The position numbers and the translations under genes were made by a program. Below, piece after piece: positions 21,545-27,185 of a DNA stretch of 30,801 nt. The DNA comes from a virus, in the IMG/VR virus record IMGVR_UViG_3300023180_000261, positions 1 through 30,801 of that record; one strand, written 5' to 3'. Numbering within the stretch: position 1 is the stretch's first letter; each line of letters starts with the position of its first letter. A model generated the notes under the pieces. That model did no database searches. It saw only the letters and a list, made by a program, of their open reading frames with translations, and was not told the origin of the DNA.

Positions 21545-22239
21545 ATTTGAATCCTAGCTGCTTCACCAAAATCTTCTGGCAATGGGGCATATACGGAATA
21601 AAGATTCATATGTGATCCATACTTTTTGGTATAAGCCATATAATCTGATTTAAAGTCTAAGATCTGATTGGTTAAATCAATACAACCACTACTTCCCCAT
21701 ACTTTACCACCATGGATAGTAAATCCGCTTCTTTTACCAACATCTGCGTTATTTGGCTCTAACCAAACTCGCCATTGCCCCCAAGAAGATTTACCACCGC
21801 GCCAATTGGTAAATCTTTTAGCTGCATCTACATACTTAGACACTTTAGTGATACCTCGATTAATCATGTTACCAAATTTATTTTTCCAATACCATGGCAT
21901 ATCTTGAGGATCGTGAGTGAAATATAAACCAGGGGGTAAAGGGCCTTTATAAGGCATATTTTTTAATGCAGCAGCAATTCCATAAGGAATATAATCATCA
22001 ACATTTTCAGGCTTTGGATCAAGAGCAGGCAGTTTTGATCTACCTGATGTTGCAGTCCATGATTTGACAATCTTTCCCTTTGGAAGAGTATTATCTTCTG
22101 GTGTTTTTGAGGCACTGGAAATGTCTGTTTCTACCCAGTGTAGTTTTTTACTTGGAAAGTGAAAAAGAAGGTACGCGGGTTTATTTGAAATAGAACTTTC
22201 TTTAAGATAAGCTCGCCATTCGTTTAGTAGTTTCTGCAT
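21541..22239 (-). CDS. L,D-transpeptidase-like (YkuD/DUF2778-type) protein with capsid-targeting N-terminus
   Basis: A 232-residue protein. The catalytic region FTIHGGKVWGSSGCIDL (173-189) gives His176 and nucleophile Cys186 in the HxxG...SxGC(I/R) arrangement of L,D-transpeptidases and DUF2778 murein enzymes. These cut or form peptide cross-links in peptidoglycan. The first 15 residues, MQKLLNEWRAYLKES, match the aromatic-x-x-x-Leu-x-Glu pattern of T4-type capsid-targeting peptides. It may therefore be carried in the virion rather than exported, as no signal peptide is seen. CTATTTA lies 4 nt before the ATG; there is no Shine-Dalgarno. Confidence 0.85.
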   Translation of the reverse strand: MQKLLNEWRAYLKESSISNKPAYLLFHFPSKKLHWVETDISSASKTPEDNTLPKGKIVKSWTATSGRSKLPALDPKPENVDDYIPYGIAAALKNMPYKGPLPPGLYFTHDPQDMPWYWKNKFGNMINRGITKVSKYVDAAKRFTNWRGGKSSWGQWRVWLEPNNADVGKRSGFTIHGGKVWGSSGCIDLTNQILDFKSDYMAYTKKYGSHMNLYSVYAPLPEDFGEAARIQI

Positions 22240-22243
22240 GTAG

Positions 22244-22250
22244 TAAATAG
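22244..22250 (-). promoter_or_regulatory. Late promoter motif CTATTTA
   Basis: The minus strand reads ACCCCTATTTACTACATGC, with CTATTTA 4 nt before the L,D-transpeptidase start and at the edge of the 0.9-kb non-coding region. Confidence 0.7.
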
Positions 22251-22666
22251 GGGTTAAAATCTCAAAAAATTACGGGCCAATTTTTTAGCCTACCCACTTT
22301 TTAAACAATAAAGCCGTCTTAGGGGTAGTAAGGGGTAGTAGGGGAACACAACCATTGGCCTAAGTCTAGGGTATTAGGGGATAACAGCCTGTTTAGGGGT
22401 AGTAGGGGATCACCACTAGTATCCTAAGTCTAGGGAATCACTTAGACAACGAACGCCAACTCTGTAAAAATTATAGCCGTATCGTGCGTGCCCCTGCCCC
22501 GCTTTTCCCAATGATTCCGCTTACTTAGACTTACTTTTCGGTAGTAACGGGTGACAGGGGGAGGGGGGAGTCCCTGTAATCATTAAGCTTTTGGGCTTGT
22601 AACAATAAAAGCCTGTGATTTCAAATGCTTGTTTAAACGCGTAGAATGGCGTTTTTATTCAACTTT

Positions 22667-22809
22667 CTCTAGGCGGAGATAAAGCTTTTATTGTCAATAG
22701 GTTAGCCATGGCCGTTAGAGAGCTTAGAAAGGGGGGTAACACCTGAAGATCATTAGGTTAAAAAGGCTAAACGTGACACTGCTTTACAGTTGCTCTAGGC
22801 GGAGATAAA
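22667..22809 (+). repeat. Direct repeat CTCTAGGCGGAGATAAA, two copies
   Basis: Identical 17-mers lie at 22667-22683 and 22793-22809. Each contains CTC-TAGGCG-GAG, a small hairpin (TCTC/GAGA in the first copy), and is followed by a CTTT tract. Confidence 0.8.
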
Positions 22810-22940
22810 ACTTTCTTAGGGATATCGGGGGGTTAGGGTTGGTTAGGGAACTGAGGGGTTTAGCTGGTTTGGTTAGGGGACTAAGGGAACGCCGTTAGAA
22901 GGCTTAAAAAGGGGGTTAACAGGTTGAAATTATTAGGTTA
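22711..22940 (+). repeat. Imperfect 50-bp duplication
   Basis: Copies at 22711-22760 and 22891-22940 both begin GCCGTTAGA, share a run of 5-6 G before GTTAAC/GGTAAC, and end ATTAGGTTA. Substitutions are scattered, suggesting an old duplication under some constraint. Confidence 0.75.
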
Positions 22941-23168
22941 TGATGGGGGACTAAGTGCAACACCGGTAACAGCTTATAATCACTAAGGTTTCTAGCCTTA
23001 GCGGGTTTGTTGCCCTTTCTCTTAGAGTCCTCATGAGCCTCCTAACCTATTGAACTTATAAGGGAATCTAGGGCTTGTATTGGGTGTTACTATTTTTCCT
23101 TAGTGATCTCGGCTAGTTAGGAGGGCTTGGGGGGTGGTAGTTAGGTACCGTAGTGCTTTCAAAAGTAC

Positions 23169-23195
23169 AAAAAAAAGCCCAGCAGATCCGCTGGG
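23169..23195 (-). terminator. Rho-independent terminator, leftward
   Basis: On the minus strand CCCAGC-GGATCT-GCTGGG is followed by C and eight T. It would end the leftward transcript of the tiny-gene block before the repeat region. A second arm further upstream (AGCCCAG near 23208-23215) can pair with the same CTGGGCT, giving an alternative fold. Confidence 0.8.
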
Positions 23196-23239
23196 TTAGA
23201 GCAGACCTACTGGGCTGGTGGGTAAGTGCCTGTGTTCAT

Positions 23240-23455
23240 TTAACTTTTGGTTATTCTATGTAAGTCCTTATAATGATTAACATAATGGGTAGGCTTGTAT
23301 CTTAGCGGAATCTGGATTGATTCCACCTTGTTTAGCTTAACCCCTTGTAATCGCAGGATTATTTCTCGCGCCACTCCGTCTTCTGAAATGGTAATGAATC
23401 CGGTACGTTTAATGATTTCTATTTTAAGTCTCCGAAATAACTGGCTTATTGCTGT
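23240..23455 (-). pseudogene. Small gene-like frame lacking a normal start codon
   Basis: A 71-codon open frame reads like a real protein (RTGFITISEDGVAREIILRL; VKLNKVESIQIPLRYKP). It has no ATG, GTG or TTG near its beginning. An AGAGG site lies 7 nt before an in-frame ACA (23455), where neighbouring genes have ATG. A second site, CGGAG, stands 7 nt before an in-frame ATA (23422). Either the start codon has been lost, an AUA start is used, or the base call is wrong. A GTG 46 codons from the end would give only a fragment. It precedes the terminator. Confidence 0.45.
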
Positions 23456-23490
23456 GGGCTAACCTCTTGTAATCTAAGGGTTAATGCGAG

Positions 23491-23712
23491 CTATCCTCGG
23501 GGCCACTCGCGCATCATAATCCTAATGATAACAAGGGCTTCCTCGGCTCGCGGGTGATTGCTGTTGTTAACCATGAGGTTACGCTTGAGCCAGCTCAAGT
23601 TGCTGAATTTGTTCAGCAATCGCCGCATGTTCGGGAGGTCCATTTCCAGAAGGATTTCCTGCAGTTCCGCCCTGCGTGCCTCGTCTGCCATCTCTTTGAA
23701 ATTCTTAGTCAT
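23491..23712 (-). CDS. Small helical protein (73 aa)
   Basis: A 73-residue helical, charged protein (ADEARRAELQEILLEMDLPN; EEALVIIRIMMREWPRG). No motif is recognised. GGGAGGACGCAA precedes the ATG, which overlaps the upstream gene's end by 8 nt. Base composition is more GC-rich than in the late genes, as in the rest of this block. Confidence 0.65.
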   Translation of the reverse strand: MTKNFKEMADEARRAELQEILLEMDLPNMRRLLNKFSNLSWLKRNLMVNNSNHPRAEEALVIIRIMMREWPRG

Positions 23713-23902
23713 TTGCGTCCTCCCAACTTTCCTTTACGTTATGCAGAGTTAGCTTGATGTTGCCAAGCTGGAAAACCCCAATCTTTTTGAGGCCTTCGAA
23801 GAAATCATAAGACGACTCACTACGTCTCGCAAGTAGGTACAATGATTCATCATTGTTGACCCATAGCGAAATCTCGCGTGATTCCCATTGATTATCTGTC
23901 AT
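23705..23902 (-). CDS. Small hypothetical protein (65 aa)
   Basis: A 65-residue acidic protein (MTDNQWESREISLWVNNDES) with strands and one helix, no recognised family. An AAGAGGTTAATAG site precedes the ATG, and the AATAATAACAAGAGG stretch upstream belongs to the repeated leader motif of this block. It overlaps the next gene by 8 nt, suggesting coupled translation. Confidence 0.65.
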   Translation of the reverse strand: MTDNQWESREISLWVNNDESLYLLARRSESSYDFFEGLKKIGVFQLGNIKLTLHNVKESWEDAND

Positions 23903-23925
23903 CTATTAACCTCTTGTTATTATTG

Positions 23926-24186
23926 TTATTTCCGCAAGTGCTTGTCGTGGCTATCCAAGTCCTTGTTCTTCAAGAACTTTTTGCCGTCCTTCGCAAAGTC
24001 CCAAACGTTTGAAACTTCGCGCAGTTGCGGCAAGAGCAATTCGTCAATGATTTCATCGTCTTCAAGCTCTTTAAGCTGCTGCCTAACGTTCCTGCGTAAC
24101 CGCCTGTTAGCATTAGCTTTATCGCTTTTGTCCGATGGGGCGGTAGTGATTGAAATGATTGGAGTTTTCTTTTTTGACCTCGCCAA
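23926..24186 (-). CDS. Small charged protein (86 aa), TTG start
   Basis: An 86-residue protein with a basic start (MARSKKKTPIISITTAPSDK), an Arg-rich helix (ANRRLRRNVRQQLKELEDDE) and a Lys-rich end. The start is TTG, supported by GGGAGG 7 nt upstream inside the repeated leader motif. No family is recognised. It may bind nucleic acid, judged only by charge. Confidence 0.65.
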   Translation of the reverse strand: MARSKKKTPIISITTAPSDKSDKANANRRLRRNVRQQLKELEDDEIIDELLLPQLREVSNVWDFAKDGKKFLKNKDLDSHDKHLRK

Positions 24187-24220
24187 AGTCTAACCTCCCG
24201 TTATTGTTAGCGATTCTATC

Positions 24221-24541
24221 CTATTCGATGCCCTTGATAGTGGGCAGCAAATCGAAGCGATCATACTCAAGATCCCTGAACGATTTCACGGGCTTGCGTG
24301 CTGCGGTAAAGCAGCGACCGGCTTTGACGTAAGCGAGCAATTCGCTGTCAGAAAGCTCCATAAAATCGGAGGGTTCGTCACGATCCGGCTGCTGCACGGC
24401 GAACGTCTCGTCTGGATCGCCCAAGCCCAACAGGTCGTTTTCATTGATGATTTTGTTCAACAGCTTGCGAATTGCGAAAACGTCAAACTTTGTCACCCAC
24501 ATTGTCCTATCGTTAAACTCTTGAAAAACAACAACTTTCAT
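24221..24541 (-). CDS. Hypothetical protein (106 aa)
   Basis: A 106-residue protein, acidic in its middle (LGLGDPDETFAVQQPDRDEP) with a helix ESDSELLAYVKAG-type segment and a basic patch (TAARKPVKSFRDLEYDRF). Unrecognised. GGGAGA lies about 10 nt before the ATG, a looser spacing than at its neighbours. A tRNA-like element occupies the gap between it and the upstream gene. Confidence 0.65.
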   Translation of the reverse strand: MKVVVFQEFNDRTMWVTKFDVFAIRKLLNKIINENDLLGLGDPDETFAVQQPDRDEPSDFMELSDSELLAYVKAGRCFTAARKPVKSFRDLEYDRFDLLPTIKGIE

Positions 24542-24619
24542 AGATTCTTTTTCTCCCTAACAAGTGCTGACCTATTGCGGTGTCAGCAACTCATTGAATT
24601 TATTGAATTGTTTGTGGAA

Positions 24620-24688
24620 CTGTGGAAAGGAATTGAACCTCTCAGTTTCCAAGGCAGCCAACCTTTCGAAACTATTACCATTTCACAG
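24620..24688 (-). ncRNA. tRNA-like element with T-arm (no D-arm)
   Basis: On the minus strand: CTGTG closing stem with CACAG, a long central hairpin (AGTTTC/GAAACT with inner AAGG/CCTT and loop TTGGCTG), then a T-arm AGAGG-TTCAATT-CCTTT containing the B-box-like GGTTCAATTCC. No normal D-arm forms. Just upstream, ACCGGG/CCCGGT (24707-24726) makes another strong hairpin. It lies between genes of the leftward block. A functional tRNA is unlikely; a processing signal or decayed tRNA is possible. Confidence 0.45.
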
Positions 24689-24769
24689 ATTCGGACAGTG
24701 GTATTGACACCGGGTTGTCCAGCCCGGTCTGCTGTGCTATAACCTCCCAAGATTATTAGCAAAGTTTGG

Positions 24770-24964
24770 CTATCCAGGCAGACTGCTAACTGCTTGATAT
24801 TTCACGCTTCCATCGTTATCGTCATAAAGCGCAACGATTTCGCCTGAGTCGATTAGCGTGATAAGTGCCTGAAATAACTCATTTTCTTCGAATCCCTGCG
24901 TCTGCTGCCAATCGCTGTAAGCGAGCGCAATCATTGAAATTTTCTCGTTATCGCTGATGTTCAC
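24770..24964 (-). CDS. Small acidic protein (64 aa), GTG start
   Basis: A 64-residue acidic helical protein (MNISDNEKISMIALAYSDWQ; LFQALITLIDSGEIVALYDD). The GTG start is supported by AAGAGGTTACA just upstream; this site overlaps the stop of the preceding 50-codon gene. No family recognised. Confidence 0.6.
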   Translation of the reverse strand: MNISDNEKISMIALAYSDWQQTQGFEENELFQALITLIDSGEIVALYDDNDGSVKYQAVSSLPG

Positions 24965-24973
24965 TGTAACCTC

Positions 24974-25126
24974 TTAATCTTGTTGAACTTTCTTGCGGCA
25001 AGCTAGCTTGCTGTTTTTCTTACGTTTATCGCCGTGATGCCCTTTTCCCTTGTGGAAACAAAGGCTTAGAGCGTAGGGGTTTCTGTGCTTGTGTAACCTC
25101 TTGTTTTTCTTACGTTTCTTTGCCAT
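24974..25126 (-). CDS. Very basic small protein (50 aa)
   Basis: A 50-residue protein of mostly Lys, Arg and His (MAKKRKKNKRLHKHRNPYAL; CFHKGKGHHGDKRKKNSK), a likely RNA- or DNA-binding peptide. GGAGGGTTAGGGTTCG precedes the ATG, and its GGTTCGATGGC runs through the start like a partial T-arm. The stop overlaps the ribosome site of the next gene. Composition resembles small phage RNA-binding proteins, but no family can be named. Confidence 0.6.
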   Translation of the reverse strand: MAKKRKKNKRLHKHRNPYALSLCFHKGKGHHGDKRKKNSKLACRKKVQQD

Positions 25127-25149
25127 CGAACCCTAACCCTCCGAGTTAA

Positions 25150-25248
25150 TTAGTCATCCAGCGGATCCAAGACTTCCCAAATGAATTCAAGGACATAACA
25201 GGCGACACCGAACAGAACCGGAATCGCGAAAACGCTAATGATTTCCAT
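25150..25248 (-). CDS. Tiny membrane protein (32 aa)
   Basis: A 32-residue single-pass peptide, MEIISVFAIPVLFGVACYVL then EFIWEVLDPLDD. The ATG shares bases with the upstream stop (TAATG), so it depends on coupling with the 69-residue gene. It resembles the 31-residue peptide at 25690 (shared E-I-x-x-I-P start of the hydrophobic core). Confidence 0.55.
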   Translation of the reverse strand: MEIISVFAIPVLFGVACYVLEFIWEVLDPLDD

Positions 25249-25457
25249 TACTTGTCCTCAGTCTGCTTCTTCAGAAACCAGACCACTTTCTTCAATGATT
25301 TGAACTGCTTAGGCGTCAGTGGGATTCCCGATTCAATTCGCTCATCTAGCGACTTGACGAAATCCGGTTGAAAATCAGGCACTTGCGGGATAAGCTCCTT
25401 TGCCTGTGAAATCCAACGCTTATGAGCGTCCAAGTATTTCATACCCTTATGTTCCAT
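25248..25457 (-). CDS. Small hypothetical protein (69 aa)
   Basis: A 69-residue helical basic protein (MEHKGMKYLDAHKRWISQAK; TPKQFKSLKKVVWFLKKQ). No family recognised. CAGGAGGTTAAGTC precedes the ATG and forms the 3' arm of a repeated hairpin (25463-25484). Its stop is fused to the start of the tiny membrane peptide. Confidence 0.65.
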   Translation of the reverse strand: MEHKGMKYLDAHKRWISQAKELIPQVPDFQPDFVKSLDERIESGIPLTPKQFKSLKKVVWFLKKQTEDK

Positions 25458-25462
25458 GACTT

Positions 25463-25484
25463 AACCTCCTGAAATGATTGAGTT
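25463..25484 (-). promoter_or_regulatory. Shine-Dalgarno hairpin, copy 1
   Basis: Minus strand: AACTC-AATCATTTCA-GGAGGTT, a small stem (AACTC with GAG(G)TT) whose 3' arm is the ribosome site of the 69-residue gene. Confidence 0.6.
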
Positions 25485-25662
25485 ATTTGAGAATCTTTTC
25501 CATAATCCAGACCGAATCGGAACCTTGCAGAATAACAAGGTTTTTCAGGCATCGTTCGGCATCCGAACGCAAGCTGAAAACATCAATGATTTCCAAGTCT
25601 TTGCCAGGGAGCTTCCGCCCCGTGCGCCTAACCACAAGATAAACCTTATGAAAATCGAGCAT
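25483..25662 (-). CDS. Small hypothetical protein (59 aa)
   Basis: A 59-residue protein just under usual length cut-offs: MLDFHKVYLVVRRTGRKLPG, DLEIIDVFSLRSDAERCLKN, ending WIMEKILK. A beta-hairpin followed by a helix is likely. The start lies 7 nt after GGAGG in a repeated hairpin. It is similar in layout to the 59-residue product at 26910 (KVYLVVRRTGRKL against RVILWRSGKRPL), suggesting distant paralogues. The opposite-strand frame here is a shadow. Confidence 0.68.
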   Translation of the reverse strand: MLDFHKVYLVVRRTGRKLPGKDLEIIDVFSLRSDAERCLKNLVILQGSDSVWIMEKILK

Positions 25663-25667
25663 GACTT

Positions 25668-25689
25668 AACCTCCTGAAATGATTGACTT
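25668..25689 (-). promoter_or_regulatory. Shine-Dalgarno hairpin, copy 2
   Basis: Minus strand: AGTC-AATCATTTCA-GGAGGTT before TAAGTCATG. The loop is identical to copies 1 and 3 and the ribosome site lies in the 3' arm. Confidence 0.6.
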
Positions 25690-25785
25690 TTAACCGAACA
25701 CCGAAACAACAAAACCGGCAAGTGTGCAACATGCCGGAATCACTACGAAAATCTCCAACCCTGGGAACTGGTGAATCTTCTTCAT
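25690..25785 (-). CDS. Tiny membrane protein (31 aa)
   Basis: A 31-residue peptide, MKKIHQFPGLEIFVVIPACC then TLAGFVVSVFG, with one membrane helix and paired Cys. The ribosome site is weak (TAGGTAAGCAAAAC). It shares an EI-hydrophobic-IP pattern with the 32-residue peptide at 25150. Confidence 0.5.
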   Translation of the reverse strand: MKKIHQFPGLEIFVVIPACCTLAGFVVSVFG

Positions 25786-25821
25786 GTTTTGCTTACCTAT
25801 TGTTTGAGTAAAATCGAGGAC

Positions 25822-26007
25822 TTACCAGTTTGACTGAAAGTCCTTGCAGATCGCACGGTTAAACCGTCGAATGGCTTTGTTGCTACGTCGCTGAAAAGAC
25901 TTGCGAATTCCAGGGTTTAGAAGCCGGGAATCGCAATCTCGCATGTACTTGAGATCATTGGTGATCTTATGGGCCTGAGCCATTGTGCTCATCTGGCGCT
26001 TTGTCAT
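25822..26007 (-). CDS. Small basic protein (61 aa)
   Basis: The start is set at ATG 26007, since GGAGG lies 8 nt upstream; an upstream ATG at 26043 has no ribosome site. The 61-residue product is basic and helical (MTKRQMSTMAQAHKITNDLK; FQRRSNKAIRRFNRAICKDF). Nucleic-acid binding is plausible from charge alone. The repeated hairpin (copy 3) precedes it. Confidence 0.65.
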   Translation of the reverse strand: MTKRQMSTMAQAHKITNDLKYMRDCDSRLLNPGIRKSFQRRSNKAIRRFNRAICKDFQSNW

Positions 26008-26013
26008 TGCGCT

Positions 26014-26035
26014 AACCTCCTGAAATGATTGAGTT
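26014..26035 (-). promoter_or_regulatory. Shine-Dalgarno hairpin, copy 3
   Basis: Minus strand: AACTC-AATCATTTCA-GGAGGTT, identical to copy 1 over 22 nt, before TAGCGCAATG. Confidence 0.6.
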
Positions 26036-26429
26036 ATCGCCAATACTTAAGCGGGAATCGTGCAACCCCTTGAAACTCTGTTGTTTTCTCGTCTTTCGTT
26101 AGAGGGCACTCAGTTTCCAAATACCACACCCAATTCCGTTGGAAAATCGCGGGGTTGCCCTTTGCCCATCCGTAAAGCAGCGCATTGATTCGGCTTTTCG
26201 TCGTTACCGTTTCGAAGCCGCCGCTTTTCACAGTGATTTTATTGGCTTGCGCGTCAATCTGACAAATCTCGGTATTCCAAAGGAAAACGCTAACTTTGCC
26301 GTTGCCGTCGCTAACTACGCGATCTCGCTTGGTTAGCTTGCGATTGAACGCCTTGCCCTCCAAACCCTCCAGAATCATTGCAGAAATCCTGTTATCAATA
26401 ACCCGTGAATGATAAATCCGCATACCCAT
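26034..26429 (-). CDS. Hypothetical protein (131 aa)
   Basis: A 131-residue basic protein of alternating strands (RIYHSRVIDNRISAMILEGL; DGNGKVSVFLWNTEICQID), with Trp/Tyr-rich segments (WAKGNPAIFQRNWVWYLETE). It has no known motif. AGAGGTTTCG precedes the ATG. Its stop lies at the edge of hairpin copy 3. Confidence 0.65.
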   Translation of the reverse strand: MGMRIYHSRVIDNRISAMILEGLEGKAFNRKLTKRDRVVSDGNGKVSVFLWNTEICQIDAQANKITVKSGGFETVTTKSRINALLYGWAKGNPAIFQRNWVWYLETECPLTKDEKTTEFQGVARFPLKYWR

Positions 26430-26475
26430 CGAAACCTCTTGTTTTTGTTGTGTTTTTTGTCTGATTGCTTGTCGG

Positions 26476-26679
26476 CTAACCCAGCGAAATCACTGAGTTT
26501 TTCCAGTAACCAGCGTTCTTCAGACGATTCGTCAATCGTTTCGCCTCTTTAAAGCAGTAGTCCACAAGCATCTGATTTCGCAGTTCTTTTGGCTGGCAGG
26601 CTTCCAAGTAAGCCATTTCACTGAGCTTTTGTGCCTGCTGGGCAACCTCGCGGTATGTAAGGGTTTTTCGGTAGTTCAT
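26476..26679 (-). CDS. Small hypothetical protein (67 aa)
   Basis: A 67-residue helical protein (MNYRKTLTYREVAQQAQKLS; EAKRLTNRLKNAGYWKNSV). Its MNYR start is shared with the 59-residue protein at 26910. AAGGAATAAGC precedes the ATG. No family recognised. Confidence 0.62.
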   Translation of the reverse strand: MNYRKTLTYREVAQQAQKLSEMAYLEACQPKELRNQMLVDYCFKEAKRLTNRLKNAGYWKNSVISLG

Positions 26680-26731
26680 GCTTATTCCTTGAAAAGAGTA
26701 GTGATTTTAATGGGTTGCAATGATCCTCGGC

Positions 26732-26889
26732 GGATCCTTGTTTCGGGTCATTATTCCGAACTCCCCGATTCTATTGAAGAATCTGATTATCAATTTAACA
26801 TCTAACCCCCCGTTATCGGAGGATCTTTGTTTCGGGTCACTATTGGTCCGAACTCCCCGATTCTATTGAAGAATCTGTTTATCAATTTA
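26732..26889 (-). repeat. Tandem 66-69 bp repeat with hairpin and micro-ORFs
   Basis: Copies at 26732-26797 and 26821-26889 differ at a few bases. Each contains GATTC-TATTGAA-GAATC (a 5-bp stem) and, on the minus strand, GGGGAG followed by a start codon and the peptide TRNKDPP: ATG at 26751 (14 codons) and GTG at 26840 (12 codons). A TAACCCCCCGTTATCG segment recurs beside each copy. Confidence 0.75.
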
Positions 26890-26909
26890 TTAAATGGTTA
26901 GGGCGCTGC

Positions 26910-27089
26910 CTAACCCCCCGTTATCGCAGGGTTGCGCCCCAGACGCAACACCTTGATTTCCTTCAGCTTTACGCCACTGTGGCGTGCAGCGAATTCCTTA
27001 CGGAAATCATAGGCTTGCACGCGACTCGGAAGCGTAGTGAGGCGCAGCGGACGCTTGCCGGAACGCCATAGAATCACTCGGTAATTCAT
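26910..27089 (-). CDS. Small basic protein (59 aa)
   Basis: A 59-residue protein, MNYRVILWRSGKRPLRLTTL, AYDFRKEFAARHSGVKLKEI, ending PAITGG. It is beta then helix, and basic. GAGGTCAGAA precedes the ATG. Its last codons (ATA ACG GGG GGT TAG) are part of the TAACCCCCCGTTAT word repeated at 26803, so the tail is shared with a micro-ORF there. A tRNA-like element follows upstream. Confidence 0.66.
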   Translation of the reverse strand: MNYRVILWRSGKRPLRLTTLPSRVQAYDFRKEFAARHSGVKLKEIKVLRLGRNPAITGG

Positions 27090-27118
27090 TTCTGACCTCG
27101 CTTTCTGATTGTTTTTAG

Positions 27119-27167
27119 GTAGTTAGGCGGGAATCGAACCCGCCCAAATGGCAACCATGCTAACTAC
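27119..27167 (-). ncRNA. Minimal tRNA-like element (acceptor stem plus T-arm)
   Basis: On the minus strand an 8-bp perfect stem GTAGTTAG/CTAACTAC encloses a small hairpin ATGG-TTG-CCAT and a perfect T-arm GGCGGG-TTCGATT-CCCGCC with the B-box GGTTCGATTCC. D-arm and anticodon arm are absent, so it cannot decode. It lies between the 332-residue gene's stop and the next gene. It could be a processing signal for RNase P/Z or a decayed tRNA. Confidence 0.6.
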
Positions 27168-27185
27168 TTGAAAAGATTGAACTAA

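Larger units (their letters stand above)
22251..23160. other. Non-coding G-rich repeat region
   Basis: About 0.9 kb with no convincing gene on either strand. The plus strand is rich in G-runs (GGGGTAGTAAGGGGTAGTA near 22322; GTGACAGGGGGAGGGGGGAG near 22551) and repeated words such as CCTAAGTCTAGGG (22359 and 22423). A canonical quadruplex pattern, GGGGGG-TTA-GGG-N7-GGG-N6-GGGG, lies at 22827-22858. Two block duplications are listed separately. Short hairpins with GTAACAATAA or TAATCAC loops resemble the hairpin family of the 23-29 kb region. It separates the late block from the tiny-gene block. An origin or long structured RNA are candidates; neither can be proved by eye. Confidence 0.6.

Noticed and set aside
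23178-23215. Possible tRNA, because TGGGTTAGAGCAGACC resembles a D-arm
   Set aside because: No T-arm or acceptor pairing fits; the minus-strand hairpin followed by eight T is explained by a terminator.
25474-25677. Plus-strand 67-codon frame
   Set aside because: It lies opposite the 59-codon minus-strand gene, which has a perfect ribosome site and fits the operon; the plus frame has none.
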